DNA from: CAZJAH01 sp964544155
GTDB taxonomy: Bacteria; Bacteroidota; Ignavibacteria; Kapaibacteriales; UBA2268
DNA: 29,738 bases
NCBI GenBank assembly: GCA_964544155.1
Contig: CAZJAH010000036.1
Location: 1 to 29,738, forward strand
Direction: 5' to 3'
The position numbers were made by a program, and so were the translations under genes. Position 1 is the stretch's first letter, and each line of letters begins with the position of its first letter. Positions 21,820 to 29,738 of this stretch are shown here, one piece after another. The notes below the pieces were generated by a model. That model did not search any database, was not told the origin of the DNA, and saw nothing but the letters and a program-made list of their open reading frames with translations.

Positions 21820-24800
21820 TGCTCAGAAAGGGCGGGCTCATTTTGTTCCTGCCCTTGATCATGTTAATAAACCTGACTGCAAGGGCGGAAGAAAGCAGGG
21901 AAGAAGCCATATTCTCCGTGCGTTACCTCCGGCATGTAAATGACTATTTCGTTTACATTCAAGGAGTGGATAAGGCTTATGTACCTTTTGAAGAAGTAAT
22001 ATCGTTTCTGAATATTTATTACACAAGGGATGATAATTACAAATTCGAAGGATACATGAACCGGGCTGACAGTGCATTTGTGATCGATTTCAATAATAAC
22101 AATATAGTTGATATTGAGGGTAATTCCCACAGTATAGATAAAAGCAGCTGGTTTATACAGGATATGATACTCTATGCAGATGCCGGGATATTTGAAAAAG
22201 CATTTCTATTCGATGTAAAGATGAACTATAATAAACTCACATTGACTATAGATTCAGGCTATGAGCTACCCTTGCAAAGATCAATGAGAGTTTCTTATGT
22301 AAGCAATAATTTCCAGCGGGAAGAAACGGTAGAATCTTTCGGGCCCATGATCTCGGGAAGGAGTTTTAATATAATTAATGGCGGTATACTCGATTACTCT
22401 TTAGGCGGAAATAAGAATGTAAGCGGAACGAGTTACAATTTCAGCGGGAGATTGGGCCTGGAAGTACTTGGAGGTGAATTTCAGTATCAGGGAACCGGCA
22501 GTGTTAATTCCGGTGAATTTAAGGATTATCAGGAAAGATTCAGATGGAATTACCGCTTTGATAAAAACTGGCTTTACAGTTTGTCGGCAGGTGATCTGCT
22601 GAATTTATCAACAAGAAATTCCGGATCCCGCGGATACAGAATCAGGCAGCCGGCGCTTAGGGGCCTGCAGCTGACAAATGAAGATTTAGAGATACCGAAT
22701 TATTTTACAGAGTATATTATTGAAGATCATATAGAACCTGATTGGACGGTTGAGGTTTATTTAGAAGGAAGGCTTTACGAGGTAAAGAAAACAGACCTTG
22801 ACGGTTACTATAGGTTTGAAATACCCTTAACTTACGGGCTTACAAATATTTCGCTTAAATATTACGGCCCCAAGGGAGAATACAAAGAAGAGGAAGATGT
22901 TCTAAATATCCCCTCCAGCCTTCTAAAAGCCGGAGAGGTAAAATATAGTATTGCTGCCGGAGAAGATATAAATGCAAAGATCCGGCAAGTTGACGGCTCT
23001 TTGTCTTTGGGGCTCTCAGATTGGCTGACGGGTACAGTTTCGTTCAATAAAAAAGAGGCCGAAGCGGGCTATACTTTTGTCAGCCAATCCTATATTAACC
23101 TTTTCAATTTAACAATGCTTCAGCTTACTTATGCCAACGAAGGAATTTATCAAGCCTCTATGAAACTCGATAATCTTATCCACGGTGTAAATAGTGATGT
23201 GTCATTTATTTCTTACGACAGAAGCATATCATCTCAGTACTCCAACCATATAAATTCAATTGAAATATATACAAATATGAATAGATTGTTTTCATTGCCG
23301 GTTACCTTAACTACGTTCGGTTCTTATAACAATTTTGTAAGCTCCGGCCAGGGAAACCTGAGTTCAAGCTTAATGCTTAATCTGGGGAGTATTAACGCTG
23401 CTTTCCGCCATACAATATCGTTGAGTTTACCAGATGATGCTGAATCTAATATTTATCAGAATTTTACCCTGGGCGCAGGCTATTATTTCAGTAAGATAAA
23501 AGGGGGGCTAAGTTTTATTAATAACACCAGATTAAATGCTGATATTGATTTCGACCCGGTTAATGTCGATCTGCATGATATTGCAGTTAATATTGAAAAA
23601 AGGATATTTCATAATATTTCTATGATTTCAAAATACAATTACAATTTCCGGTCAAAAATGTCGAATGTATCAATGGGCCTGAATCTAAATCTTGATAATT
23701 TAAGAAGCCGTTCATCAGCGATATATTCAGAGAACAGCGGTATGGCTTATAACAGCAGCGTATCGGGTTCGCTTGAATTCGATTCCCGAAATCTCCGGTT
23801 TGCTTTGAGTAATTCGACAGCAGGGCCTTACGGAAAAAGTTCGGCTGCGGTGAAATTCTACATGGATAATAATAATAACGGTAAGTTAGATCAAAATGAA
23901 GAGTTGATTCAGGATATTGATTTTTCTATTACAAAGGGCGCAAATAATAAACAGGATATTGACAATTATAAAATTATAACCGGATTAAAGCCCGGAGAAA
24001 AGTATAATATCAAGGTCAAGCCCGAATCTTTGCCTGATCCTTCGATCATACCGCGGCACATGGAATTTTCCTTTGTTGCTGAGCCCTATTCATACAAATC
24101 TATAGAAATTCCATGCATTCAGGGGGGAGTGATTGAAGGAACCACTTTCAGGGAAGTTGCCGGAAAGATTCAGCCGCAGGCGGGCCTGAAAGTACACATT
24201 GAAGGCCTTGATAATGATTTTTATAAAACAATAAGCGTTTTCTCGGACGGTTCTTTTTTCTATGTGGGGATTCCCCCGGGGCGGTACCACATTTATGTTG
24301 ATTCACTTCAGCAGGAGATTCTCAAATGCGCCACCGATCCTTATAAAAAGGAGATAGAAGTTAATGCCGTTGAAAATGGCGATTACATTGCGGAAATTGA
24401 TTTTACTTTATTCTCAAAAGATAAAAAAGAAGGCCAGAAACTTGCCGGGCAAGGAATCACCGGCAGGCACGGGGGAGACGCAGACCTTGAAAGCCGGGAA
24501 TGGAAAAAACTGGTAATATTTTACGAAGATAATTCAGGAGCAGTACCTCAAAAATTCATTGATAAAATTGATATGCTGGGAAGTATGATGGCAGATGAAG
24601 AATCTCTTACCCTCGACTTAAGGGCCTATCCGGAGGATGCAAATTCAAATTCGCGTTCTCACAAAAAACTTGAGCAAAGGATAGAAGGTATTTTAGCCAC
24701 TCTCGATAAAAAAGGAGTTGACCGCAAAAGGATTGCCATACATAAAGTATCGCCCGACAAAAAGAAGCGCGGCCGGTACCCCGATTATAATATTGAAGAA

Positions 24801-24833
24801 GTAATAGAGCTGGAAATTATCGAATTGCCTTAA
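21819..24833 (+). CDS. usher-like outer membrane protein with C-terminal OmpA-like domain
   Basis: 1004 residues. After a signal peptide come an N-terminal domain (about 25-150, with YVPFEEVISFLNIYY), then long Gly/Asn/Ser-rich amphipathic strands (about 190-660) fitting a large beta-barrel. Around residues 300-370 a small domain has VEVYLEGRLYEVKKTDLDGY and ISLKYYGPKGE, much like the usher plug/linker region. At 683-694 lies DNNNNGKLDQNE, an EF-loop-like calcium site, then a carboxypeptidase-regulatory-like domain. Residues 890-1004 resemble OmpA peptidoglycan-binding domains: a LDLRAYPED strand, then K-K-L-E-Q-R helix and KGVDRKRIAI. Ushers normally lack this last domain. The barrel would assemble and secrete the pilins encoded upstream. 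Confidence 0.8.
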   Translation: MLRKGGLILFLPLIMLINLTARAEESREEAIFSVRYLRHVNDYFVYIQGVDKAYVPFEEVISFLNIYYTRDDNYKFEGYMNRADSAFVIDFNNNNIVDIEGNSHSIDKSSWFIQDMILYADAGIFEKAFLFDVKMNYNKLTLTIDSGYELPLQRSMRVSYVSNNFQREETVESFGPMISGRSFNIINGGILDYSLGGNKNVSGTSYNFSGRLGLEVLGGEFQYQGTGSVNSGEFKDYQERFRWNYRFDKNWLYSLSAGDLLNLSTRNSGSRGYRIRQPALRGLQLTNEDLEIPNYFTEYIIEDHIEPDWTVEVYLEGRLYEVKKTDLDGYYRFEIPLTYGLTNISLKYYGPKGEYKEEEDVLNIPSSLLKAGEVKYSIAAGEDINAKIRQVDGSLSLGLSDWLTGTVSFNKKEAEAGYTFVSQSYINLFNLTMLQLTYANEGIYQASMKLDNLIHGVNSDVSFISYDRSISSQYSNHINSIEIYTNMNRLFSLPVTLTTFGSYNNFVSSGQGNLSSSLMLNLGSINAAFRHTISLSLPDDAESNIYQNFTLGAGYYFSKIKGGLSFINNTRLNADIDFDPVNVDLHDIAVNIEKRIFHNISMISKYNYNFRSKMSNVSMGLNLNLDNLRSRSSAIYSENSGMAYNSSVSGSLEFDSRNLRFALSNSTAGPYGKSSAAVKFYMDNNNNGKLDQNEELIQDIDFSITKGANNKQDIDNYKIITGLKPGEKYNIKVKPESLPDPSIIPRHMEFSFVAEPYSYKSIEIPCIQGGVIEGTTFREVAGKIQPQAGLKVHIEGLDNDFYKTISVFSDGSFFYVGIPPGRYHIYVDSLQQEILKCATDPYKKEIEVNAVENGDYIAEIDFTLFSKDKKEGQKLAGQGITGRHGGDADLESREWKKLVIFYEDNSGAVPQKFIDKIDMLGSMMADEESLTLDLRAYPEDANSNSRSHKKLEQRIEGILATLDKKGVDRKRIAIHKVSPDKKKRGRYPDYNIEEVIELEIIELP

Positions 24834-24840
24834 AAGTTCA

Positions 24841-24864
24841 GCCTCCCGGTATAAGCCGGAAGGC
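24841..24864. terminator. inverted repeat between convergent genes, possible terminator
   Basis: GCCT-c-CCGG (24841-24849) pairs with CCGG-a-AGGC (24856-24864) with a single mismatch. It lies between the usher and cmk stops. Neither side has a clean T run, so termination is probable by position but not proven by sequence. Confidence 0.5.
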
Positions 24865-24870
24865 CTTGTG

Positions 24871-25548
24871 TTAATGCTTTAAGTTGATCCTTTCTTCGGC
24901 CAGATCGATGACCTTTTGCACCTGCTCTTCGATAGTCATGTTCGAAGTATCTACCTCGATGGCGTCGTCGGCCTTTTTAAGGGGGCTGTGCTCGCGGCTG
25001 CTGTCGTATTTATCCCTCTCAATTATTTGCTGCTTAATCTCGTCGAGATGAACGTCCAGGCCTTTCTCTTTAAGTTCCTTCCATCTGCGTTCTGCGCGTT
25101 TATCGACATCTGCCACGAGGAATATCTTAAGCCCGGCGTTTGGGAAAACCACCGTGCCAATATCGCGGCCGTCCATAACGACTCCGCCATTCTCTCCGAG
25201 CTGCCTTTGCTGGGCCGTGAGTTTCTCGCGAACGTAGGGCATGGCGCTCACCCGGGAAACATATTTGGTGACTTCGGAGGTGCGAAGTTCAGCGCTTACG
25301 TCCTTTCCGTTCAGTATGGTCAACTGGCCGTCAGGGCTATTGCGCATGGTGATCTTGCATTTTTCCATAACCTCGGGCGCGTTTGCTTCGTTTATCTGTC
25401 TGCCCATATAAAGCCAAAGCAGGGTAGCTGCCCTGTACATAGCGCCTGTATCTATATAGATATAGCCCAGGCTGTCGGCGACTTTCCCGGCTGTGGTCGA
25501 TTTACCCGAGCCTGCCGGACCGTCAATTGCTATGATGATCTTTCTCAT
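24871..25548 (-). CDS. cmk: cytidylate kinase
   Basis: Phosphorylates CMP and dCMP in pyrimidine nucleotide synthesis. 225 residues, the usual size. The P-loop is GPAGSGKST at residues 10-18, followed by YIYIDTGAMYRA. The family's GRDIGTVVFPNAGLKIFL and R-R-W-x-E-L segments and the DKYDSSREHSPLKKADDAI region, which binds the nucleotide, are all present. It starts 4 bp after the HAD gene and is the last gene of the ssb-HAD-cmk unit. Confidence 0.97.
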   Translation of the reverse strand: MRKIIIAIDGPAGSGKSTTAGKVADSLGYIYIDTGAMYRAATLLWLYMGRQINEANAPEVMEKCKITMRNSPDGQLTILNGKDVSAELRTSEVTKYVSRVSAMPYVREKLTAQQRQLGENGGVVMDGRDIGTVVFPNAGLKIFLVADVDKRAERRWKELKEKGLDVHLDEIKQQIIERDKYDSSREHSPLKKADDAIEVDTSNMTIEEQVQKVIDLAEERINLKH

Positions 25549-25552
25549 AATT

Positions 25553-26257
25553 CTATTTTTTTAAAAGGTTATAAATTTCATTTATGACTAAATCTGTATT
25601 TTTAAAATCCCTCATGAGCAATTCAGGGCTTTGCCCCTCAAGTTCTTCAAAAGTGAATTCACCTGTGGCTACTGCCAGAACTTTCATGCTATTTTTGTGA
25701 GCACATTCTATATCCCTGAACGTATCTCCGATGATCAGAGTGTTATGCCTGCCGAAGCAGCCTTCTCCGTGAATCTTGTTAGCTCTTTGCACGGCCAGTT
25801 CGGGCAGCATGTTCCGGTTTTCGTGGTCGCTGCCGAAAGCGCCAAAATCGAAATACTTATTCAGGCGGTGTGCACTGAGTTTAAAATAGGCGTTCTCTTC
25901 GAAATTGCCGGTTATCAGGCCGAGCACGGTATCGTCCCTGTCAAATAGCTGTTTTATCAGGGTATCCACTCCGGGCATCAGGTTGATGTTTTCGGGTGTG
26001 CAGTACTCTTTGAATACTGCTAGCATTTTCTGCCAGATCGTAGGCAGATTTTCTGCCATTTCATCGTGGCTGACTCCGATGGATTCAGTCATGGTTCTGA
26101 GTATATGCAGGTCTGTCATCCCGGCAAAACGCGGAATGACATCCTCGGGTATATTTCTGCCATAAAGCTCTGACATCACCTTCGAGAACAGCTTTCTTGC
26201 AAGCCCTTTTCTGAATCTAAGTATAGTGCCGTCTATATCAAAAAGCAAAAGGTACAT
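25553..26257 (-). CDS. HAD-family hydrolase, phosphoglycolate phosphatase-like
   Basis: A cytoplasmic phosphatase of the haloacid dehalogenase superfamily, about 234 residues. The catalytic motif is LLFDIDGTILRF, with Asp7 as nucleophile and Asp9. Motif II is GLITGNF, motif IV IIGDTFRDIECA. A helical cap lies between motifs I and II, as in subfamily I enzymes such as Gph. The frame is open to 26299, which would overlap ssb by 41 bp. I prefer the ATG at 26257, which sits one base after the ssb stop (TGATATG), pointing to coupled translation. The substrate cannot be named from sequence. Confidence 0.88.
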   Translation of the reverse strand: MYLLLFDIDGTILRFRKGLARKLFSKVMSELYGRNIPEDVIPRFAGMTDLHILRTMTESIGVSHDEMAENLPTIWQKMLAVFKEYCTPENINLMPGVDTLIKQLFDRDDTVLGLITGNFEENAYFKLSAHRLNKYFDFGAFGSDHENRNMLPELAVQRANKIHGEGCFGRHNTLIIGDTFRDIECAHKNSMKVLAVATGEFTFEELEGQSPELLMRDFKNTDLVINEIYNLLKK

Positions 26258-26258
26258 A

Positions 26259-26708
26259 TCAGAACGGCACATCATCTTCATCAGGAATCTGGCTTTCATT
26301 GCCTCCGGAGTAAGTTCCGGTGGAATTATCCCTGGCCTGCTGCCCCGCCCCCGGGGAACCCGAGCTGCCGCCGCGTCCGCCGTCGAGCATTATCATGTTG
26401 TTGCATACCATTTCAGTGACGTATCGTGTTACGCCCTCTTTATCCTCGTAGGAGCGGTTTTTGATGCGTCCTTCCACATAAACGCGGCTGCCTTTGGACA
26501 AATATTCAGCGGCAATATTGGCAAGCTTATCCCAGAGCACAATGCTGTGCCAGTCAGTGTTTTCGCGTAATTCGCCGCTTTGGTCGCGGAAAGTTTCCGT
26601 TGTGGCAATGCGTATTGTGCATACGGAAGTACCCTGCGGAGTGGTACGCAGTTCGGGATCGTGCCCTAAGTTACCTATAAACTGTGCCCTGTTAAGACTT
26701 TTCGCCAT
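26259..26708 (-). CDS. ssb: single-stranded DNA-binding protein
   Basis: 149 residues. The OB-fold begins SLNRAQFIGNLGHDPELR and continues through TDWHSIVLWDKLANIAAEYL and GSRVYVEGRI. A Gly/Ser-rich linker (about 110-135) leads to the acidic tip DEDDVPF, which recruits partner proteins in replication and repair. AAGG lies upstream of the ATG. It is the first gene of an operon with the HAD phosphatase and cmk. Confidence 0.96.
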   Translation of the reverse strand: MAKSLNRAQFIGNLGHDPELRTTPQGTSVCTIRIATTETFRDQSGELRENTDWHSIVLWDKLANIAAEYLSKGSRVYVEGRIKNRSYEDKEGVTRYVTEMVCNNMIMLDGGRGGSSGSPGAGQQARDNSTGTYSGGNESQIPDEDDVPF

Positions 26709-27107
26709 CGGATCTTAACCTTTTTAAGTGTTAATAATACTTCTCAATAATGATCTCATTATAAATAGAAATTAAATAATTGCACTCATTGTTTTTAATA
26801 AATTTTTATTTTTTTCACAGTTGTTTTTTACTCTATCTGAAAAATAAAATTCATGCAATTTTATCAAAGTAATAAGTGCTTTATTATTTCTGTTGATATA
26901 ACAAAAAGAAAATAATAATTTTTATCGTCAGTTGCAATATTCAAAAGTTTAAAATATGTTGAAAGCATTTTTAATCAGTTTTATCATTTTTTTAATAAAT
27001 TTTTCAAATTCTTATTTTTTATAAAATAAAGTATTATATTTGATTGAGAGATAGGGGTTAATCTTACTACTTTTCGATGTTTTAAAATAATAATAAGGAC
27101 AAAGTCT
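26709..27107. other. 399-bp AT-rich divergent intergenic region
   Basis: Very AT-rich spacer with long T and A runs between ssb (minus) and the DUF4919-like gene (plus). A TATATTTG at 27035-27042 matches the -7 element in the plus direction, but no TTG lies at the proper distance. No gene or RNA was recognised. Confidence 0.5.
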
Positions 27108-27766
27108 ATGAAAATATCCTCAATAATATTGGCTATGATCTTTATCGTAAGTATTGCTAATGCTCAGATGGAATTTGAAGCGCCCGATTATAATCAAATA
27201 GAGAAAATTACTCAGGATAGCGCTTCCGATTTTTACTATCCTAAATTATTTAAGCGCTACGAAAATCTTGATATTACTCTGACATCGGAAGAAATGCGAG
27301 CTCTTTACTACGGTTATCTTTTTCAAGAAAGCTATTCTCCTGTTCAAAGGCCTCAAAGCCCTAATGTACTGATTCAGATTCCCAATAAAACAGATGAATT
27401 AAATAAAAAGATCATAGAGAAAGAAAAAGATGTTTTGGAAAACCATCCATTTAATTTGACTTCATTTTTTATTATATCTGAATGTTATAGTGATTTGGGA
27501 AAAAATGATATTCTGAAAAATGGAAAACTATTGCAAATAAAACAGCACAAGCTATAATTTCTTCAGGTGATGGACGAAGCCCGGAAAGCGCTTATCACAT
27601 AAATTCTCTGGATCATGAATTAATGATACTCGAAATGTCGGGATTAGAATATGATAATTATCAGATGCATGAAAATGGCTGCGAAAAGTTAAAAGTAAAA
27701 AACAACCCTTACGGAATTGAATATATATATTTTAATACATCTATGATATTTCGCAGGTTAAAATGA
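27108..27766 (+). pseudogene. DUF4919-like secreted protein gene, frameshifted
   Basis: The intact 5' part (27108-27557) has an AAGGA site, a signal peptide (MKISSIILAMIFIVSIANA) and the DUF4919-like pattern SASDFYYPKLFKRYENLDIT and LYYGYLFQESYSP. After NDILKNGK the frame runs into a stop at 27557. A frame offset by two, open from about 27509, continues sensibly: EKWKTIANKTAQAIISSGDG, then SAYHINSLDHELMILEMSG and the likely C-terminal strand NPYGIEYIYFNTSMIFRRLK, stopping at 27766. One lost base around 27507-27515 explains it. The joined product would be about 219 residues. A sequencing error or true inactivation are both possible. Confidence 0.75.
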
Positions 27767-28428
27767 GCTACTATCCCGAAAGCATAGAAAGCACTCTTAA
27801 AAAGAAGATTCCCGGCGATGTACTGCTGAAGTTTCTTAATTATTCAGCGTTTTTTGTTTTCATTATAGTCTTAGGCTTGGAATTTTGGAGCGATGAGGCT
27901 GATATTGAATTAAAAGCACTTATGCTGTTAGTGGTAATAATGATTGCAGGAATTGGCTTTATCCGAAAACCAAAAAAAATCAGAAAGAGCCATTACCACA
28001 AAGGAGAATACTATTTTTTGAAAATAAAACTGGCTTGTGTTTTTTTTTGATACATATCCTGGCCTTTATTCAAATCTATATTTTTATCAATTCACCTGAC
28101 TGGCCATTTTGGGTAGATAATACCTTACTTGTTGCTTTGCAAATATCATTTTTCGCACCTTCTTTCTTTAGTAGAATATTTTGTTATAAATAAGAATGAA
28201 ATTGTGGTATCAGTAGCCGGCTTCGTATCTATAAAGCATGAGGATTTGCAAAAGGTTAGTTTCAATGAAGAGCGGATAATTTTTTATTATTTCGATCCCG
28301 AAAAAAATGAAGATACACAATTGCAGATAGACCTTTGGGAGTATAAGGATACAATAATCGCCCCCCTTGTGAACGCTTTGAAGTATAAGTATGGCACCAA
28401 ATTTTTTGCTGAAAAAGCAGCTGCCTGA
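27763..28428 (+). pseudogene. membrane protein gene with PH-like C-terminus, two frameshifts
   Basis: Starts at an ATGA overlap with the stop of the preceding gene, so the two were translationally coupled. The first 95 codons give two membrane segments (FFVFIIVLGLEFW; ALMLLVVIMIAGIGFI). The frame breaks at a run of nine T (28041-28049). One extra T would continue into a third membrane stretch (LIHILAFIQIYIFI, then NSPDWPFWVDNTLL) up to about 28165. A second shift of one base near 28160-28168 leads into LVEYFVINKNEIVVSVAGFV and the rest of the frame ending at 28428. That last part resembles bacterial PH-like domains. The full product would be about 220 residues. Function unknown. Confidence 0.65.
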
Positions 28429-28560
28429 AAGTCAAATAAAAAATGTGATTCTTTTGAAAAAATAGATTTAATTTTCAAATTACCAAAAAATATTTCTATT
28501 GTTTTCCCGTGATTTAACTATTGATATATTAGTATATGTTAGATTTAAACAGGGAAGATC

Positions 28561-29016
28561 ATGGAGAAAACAATTGCCGGTGCGGAAGAATACATTGAAA
28601 ATCTCCCGGAAGATAAACGAGAAAATTTCCGGAATGTCAGAGAGGCAATAAAACGCGGGCTTCCCGATGGATTCACCGAAGATATAGTGGACGGTATGGT
28701 AGCTTATGTAGTTCCCCATACAAAATATCCCCCCGGTTATCATTGCGACCCTAAAAAGCCGCTGCCTTACATCAGCCTGGCACAGGCAAAGGACAATATT
28801 TCCATGTACCATATGGGAATATATGTGGATAAGGAGCTTTTTGAATGGTTTAGGGAAGAATTTATCAAATCGGGTAACCCTAAATCGAATATGGGTAAAA
28901 GCTGTGTGAAATTTAAAAAGCCCGATAAAATACCATACGAAGTAATTGAGCAGCTTGCGTCTAAGAAAACAACCGATGAATGGATTTCTGAATACGAATC
29001 GAAATTAAAAAGATAG
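28561..29016 (+). CDS. DUF1801 (YdhG-like) domain protein
   Basis: 151 residues, soluble. The DUF1801 pattern is visible: an N-terminal helix with YIENLPEDKRENFRNVREAI, then GFTEDIVDGMVAYVVP, and the strand PLPYISLAQAKDNISMYHMG. A C-terminal helix ends the domain. The family has a frataxin-like or YdhG fold and no firm biochemical role. AGGGAAG precedes the ATG. The next gene, for an SRPBCC protein, starts 9 bp downstream. DUF1801 and AHSA1-type genes are often neighbours in Bacteroidota. Confidence 0.88.
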   Translation: MEKTIAGAEEYIENLPEDKRENFRNVREAIKRGLPDGFTEDIVDGMVAYVVPHTKYPPGYHCDPKKPLPYISLAQAKDNISMYHMGIYVDKELFEWFREEFIKSGNPKSNMGKSCVKFKKPDKIPYEVIEQLASKKTTDEWISEYESKLKR

Positions 29017-29025
29017 GAGGGCAAA

Positions 29026-29535
29026 ATGAATGATAAAATACCTGACTGGACTCAATTCACAAAAAGAATTTATATAGATAAACATCCATCTGAAGTCTAT
29101 AAAGCATGGGCTGTCCCTGAAAATATAACTGAATGGTTCCTTGAAAAAGCCGATTACACTGACGGCAATGGTAATAAAAGAGAACCGGCAGTTTTTATAC
29201 AGCCCGGAGATAAACACGCCTGGAAATGGCACAACTGGGATTTCACAGAGGAGGGAGAAGTTATTGCAGCTAACGCAGATACAGAGATAGCTTTTACTTT
29301 CGGCTCAGGCGGTAATGTTTTTGTGTATTTAAAAGAATCAAAAGGTGGTACCGAACTGGAGCTCATCCAAAAGGACATTCCTAAGGACGAAGCCGGTAAA
29401 ATGAATCAGTATGTGGGCTGCTCTAATGGCTGGACTTTCTGGCTTACCAACCTGAAAGCCTGGCTGGAGCACGGCATTACGCTCCATGCTAAAGGCCTGG
29501 AACAGACTGATACTGAGAACAGAGTAAACAGCTAA
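29026..29535 (+). CDS. SRPBCC/AHSA1-family protein
   Basis: 169 residues forming one START-like (SRPBCC) ligand-binding domain. The typical start is present: TKRIYIDKHPSEVYKAWAVP followed by ITEWFLEKADY. The WKWHNWDFTEEGEVI strands and the C-terminal long helix (GCSNGWTFWLTNLKAWLEHG) follow. Members bind small hydrophobic ligands or act as Hsp90 co-chaperone-like proteins; the ligand here is unknown. A very strong AGGAGG lies before the ATG. It is the second gene of a two-gene operon with the DUF1801 protein. Confidence 0.92.
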   Translation: MNDKIPDWTQFTKRIYIDKHPSEVYKAWAVPENITEWFLEKADYTDGNGNKREPAVFIQPGDKHAWKWHNWDFTEEGEVIAANADTEIAFTFGSGGNVFVYLKESKGGTELELIQKDIPKDEAGKMNQYVGCSNGWTFWLTNLKAWLEHGITLHAKGLEQTDTENRVNS

Positions 29536-29555
29536 TTTTTTTATTATTATTAAAG

Positions 29556-29591
29556 AGTTCCGTCATTATTTGACGGGACTTTTTTTATTTT
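29556..29591 (+). terminator. rho-independent terminator of the DUF1801-SRPBCC operon
   Basis: AGTTCCGTCA (29556-29565) pairs with TGACGGGACT (29571-29580) over 10 bp with one G-T pair, followed by seven T. Confidence 0.92.
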
Positions 29592-29621
29592 ATATCATTC
29601 TAAATTAAAACTCAAGGAAAA

Positions 29622-29738
29622 ATGGAAAATCAATATAATTATGTGACAAAACTTGATATTAGGTTCGGCCATCAGGAATTGATCGATATTAATAGGATAG
29701 TAAAAGAATGTGAGCACCAGTGGTATAATGAAACACTT
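29622..29738 (+). CDS. start of a protein truncated by window edge, possibly a cupin
   Basis: An ATG with AAGGA six bases before it opens a frame of 39 codons to the end of the window. The visible part includes LDIRFGHQELIDINRIVKEC and ends HQWYNETL. The W-[YF]-N-[EQ]-T-L ending recalls the entry to a small cupin domain, whose metal-binding motif would follow just outside the window. This is an impression only. Confidence 0.5.
   Translation, partial: MENQYNYVTKLDIRFGHQELIDINRIVKECEHQWYNETL

Noticed and set aside
28129..28190. Separate gene starting at 28129
   Set aside because: No ribosome site, and the sequence before residue 15 is out of frame with a plausible membrane segment; better explained as the end of a frameshifted gene from 27763.

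Overview
The window looks like chromosomal DNA (roughly 40% GC by eye) from a member of the Bacteroidota/Ignavibacteriota (FCB) lineage. The evidence is three sites matching the Bacteroidetes-type promoter (TTG, exactly 20 nt, TANNTTTG) upstream of a tRNA gene and a fimbria-like locus, the SufU-type SUF operon, and paralogous families (DUF4168-like, DUF4919-like) familiar from that group. AGGAG-type Shine-Dalgarno sites are common, which points to a basal or Ignavibacteria-like member rather than a classical Bacteroides. The assignment is inference.

Layout. 1-3165: the start of a secreted protein leaving the window (minus), a nucleotidyltransferase-like protein (plus), folP with a LON-domain gene (minus), and an iron-type superoxide dismutase (minus). 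3564-11273 (all minus): a complete SUF iron-sulfur assembly operon transcribed rrf2-sufB-sufC-sufD-sufS-sufU-DUF59-PaaE-like reductase-sufA, closed by a strong terminator. Its products mobilise sulfur (SufS/SufU), assemble the cluster on SufBCD, pass it on through SufA and the DUF59 protein, and are probably controlled by the Rrf2 regulator. The embedded ferredoxin-type reductase is a plausible electron supplier. 11688-12805: two tandem secreted DUF4168-like proteins, the first with a 17-Gln tract. 13058-14989: thrS (minus). 15167-16098: a beta-barrel-like outer membrane protein and a CAT-anticodon tRNA.

16099-24833 is the most unusual part: a 1.1-kb leader with two copies of a conserved promoter module, then seven tandem small secreted pilin-like proteins, a PapD-like periplasmic chaperone and a 1004-residue usher-like outer membrane protein whose C-terminus resembles an OmpA peptidoglycan-binding domain. 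This looks like a divergent chaperone-usher surface fibre. The second pilin gene is frameshifted by a perfect 14-bp tandem duplication; removing one copy restores the family's C-terminal strand. The pilin genes show mosaic sequence sharing and are separated by hairpins, one pair of which shows compensatory base changes.

24871-26708 (minus): an ssb-HAD phosphatase-cmk operon. 27108-28428: two overlapping genes, both disrupted by frameshifts (a DUF4919-like secreted protein and a membrane protein with a PH-like tail). 28561-29535: a DUF1801 protein and an SRPBCC/AHSA1 protein in an operon with a clear terminator. The last 117 bases begin another gene, possibly a cupin.
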